From: a virus
Length of the DNA: 23,661 nt
Virus record (IMG/VR): IMGVR_UViG_3300012936_000170
Location: 1-23,661 of that record
Direction: 5' to 3' (one strand)
Position numbers and translations under genes: made by a program. A model generated the notes under the pieces. The model worked only from the letters and a program-made list of their open reading frames with translations. It was not told the DNA's origin and made no database searches. Positions within the stretch are counted from its first letter, which is position 1; the number at the start of each line of letters is the position of its first letter. This document shows, in pieces, positions 23,345-23,661 of the stretch.

Positions 23345-23661
23345 AACAGTGGGATTTTATTAGAGTAAAAAATTTAATTGATGTTTCTAAGTATGTGGAA
23401 GATCCTCCATCAAGAGAATCAAAAACTCTTAGATATCATAAGACAGGAACTTATGTAGAGTCCACTCAGGAAGATCAGAATTTAGTTATAAGGGGAAATA
23501 CTTTTTGTAGATACAACTACCCTAAACTAAGACCAGTCCTTTTTGAGATTAAACATTTTTTAGAAGAGTTATTAGAAGAACCACTATTTGAAACTTATTG
23601 TTTTGATAGATTTTACTTTGCTGGATCTTCCATGCTTCCACATACAGATAGAGCTGCTTGT
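23335..23661 (+). CDS. 2OG-Fe(II) oxygenase superfamily protein, 3'-truncated by the window
   Basis: An open frame starts at the ATG at 23335, overlaps the previous gene by 10 bases, and runs off the window after 109 residues. A GAGGGA ribosome site at 23324-23329 supports the start. The last residues read 'FYFAGSSMLPHTDRAAC', where 'PHTD' (His103, Asp105) is the expected first part of an iron-binding HxD. The distal His and the Arg would lie beyond the window. The N-terminal part ('DFIRVKNLIDVSKYVED') resembles helical lead-ins of other phage oxygenases. The family call rests on one motif plus context. Confidence 0.6.
   Translation, partial: MAIEQWDFIRVKNLIDVSKYVEDPPSRESKTLRYHKTGTYVESTQEDQNLVIRGNTFCRYNYPKLRPVLFEIKHFLEELLEEPLFETYCFDRFYFAGSSMLPHTDRAAC

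Noticed and set aside
20621-23661. TET/JBP-type DNA base oxygenases
   Set aside because: The motifs match TIGR02466-, DUF6445- and PKHD-type proteins, and no DNA-binding or DNA methyltransferase motif is seen nearby. A DNA target is therefore not supported.
1-23661. tRNA genes, rho-independent terminators, insertion sequences and attachment sites
   Set aside because: I looked in the gaps and at gene junctions and saw no cloverleaf, no GC-rich hairpin followed by a T-run, no transposase text and no long direct repeats in noncoding DNA.

Overview
The window looks like part of the genome of a T4-like myovirus infecting marine cyanobacteria (a cyanophage of Synechococcus or Prochlorococcus). The evidence is a dense run of AT-rich genes all on the + strand, very long modular tail-fibre or baseplate-type proteins, cyanophage-style protein signatures (for example the 'LLDG..G..YRDADNINAG' segment and a 'GPITI...ADGGTWSI' C-terminus), and T4-type late promoters (ATAAATA or CTAAATA) in the few gaps. 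Phage type and host are inferred from recalled family patterns; no search was run. There are no tRNAs, CRISPR arrays, insertion sequences or gene-free gaps over 300 bases. The longest gap is 49 bases.

Region 1 (1-17234) holds virion and adhesin-type genes. It starts inside a large structural protein (1-3699, 5' end missing) that carries a cupredoxin-like domain and duplicated modules. A 171-residue structural protein follows, then a giant 3513-residue fibre protein (4270-14811). The giant protein is a mosaic of beta-helix, helical modules, beta repeats, Gly-rich turn repeats and fibre-tip repeats. Next come a 218-residue fibre-type protein, a 117-residue protein with a small tail-associated domain, and a 455-residue Gly/Ser/Tyr-rich structural protein.

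Region 2 (17234-18956) holds two soluble helical proteins. One contains a segment like the DUF4376 domain of tail-fibre assembly proteins. The other is a coiled-coil protein of unknown role.

Region 3 (18895-23661) is the most unusual part. It opens with a two-domain enzyme: a cysteine-bearing barrel domain that I read as distantly related to peptidase U32 proteins, fused to a class I SAM-dependent methyltransferase. Five genes of the 2-oxoglutarate/Fe(II) oxygenase superfamily follow, interrupted only by a 63-residue acidic coiled-coil protein with its own late promoter. The last oxygenase runs off the window just after its first iron-binding motif. Most of these genes overlap by 1 to 62 bases, so they are probably translated together.

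Working model (inference): Region 1 builds host-contact fibres, Region 2 helps fold or assemble them, and Region 3 encodes a late-expressed set of hydroxylase-type and methyltransferase enzymes. The enzymes may modify a virion protein, a glycan or a host molecule. The sequence alone does not identify the substrate.
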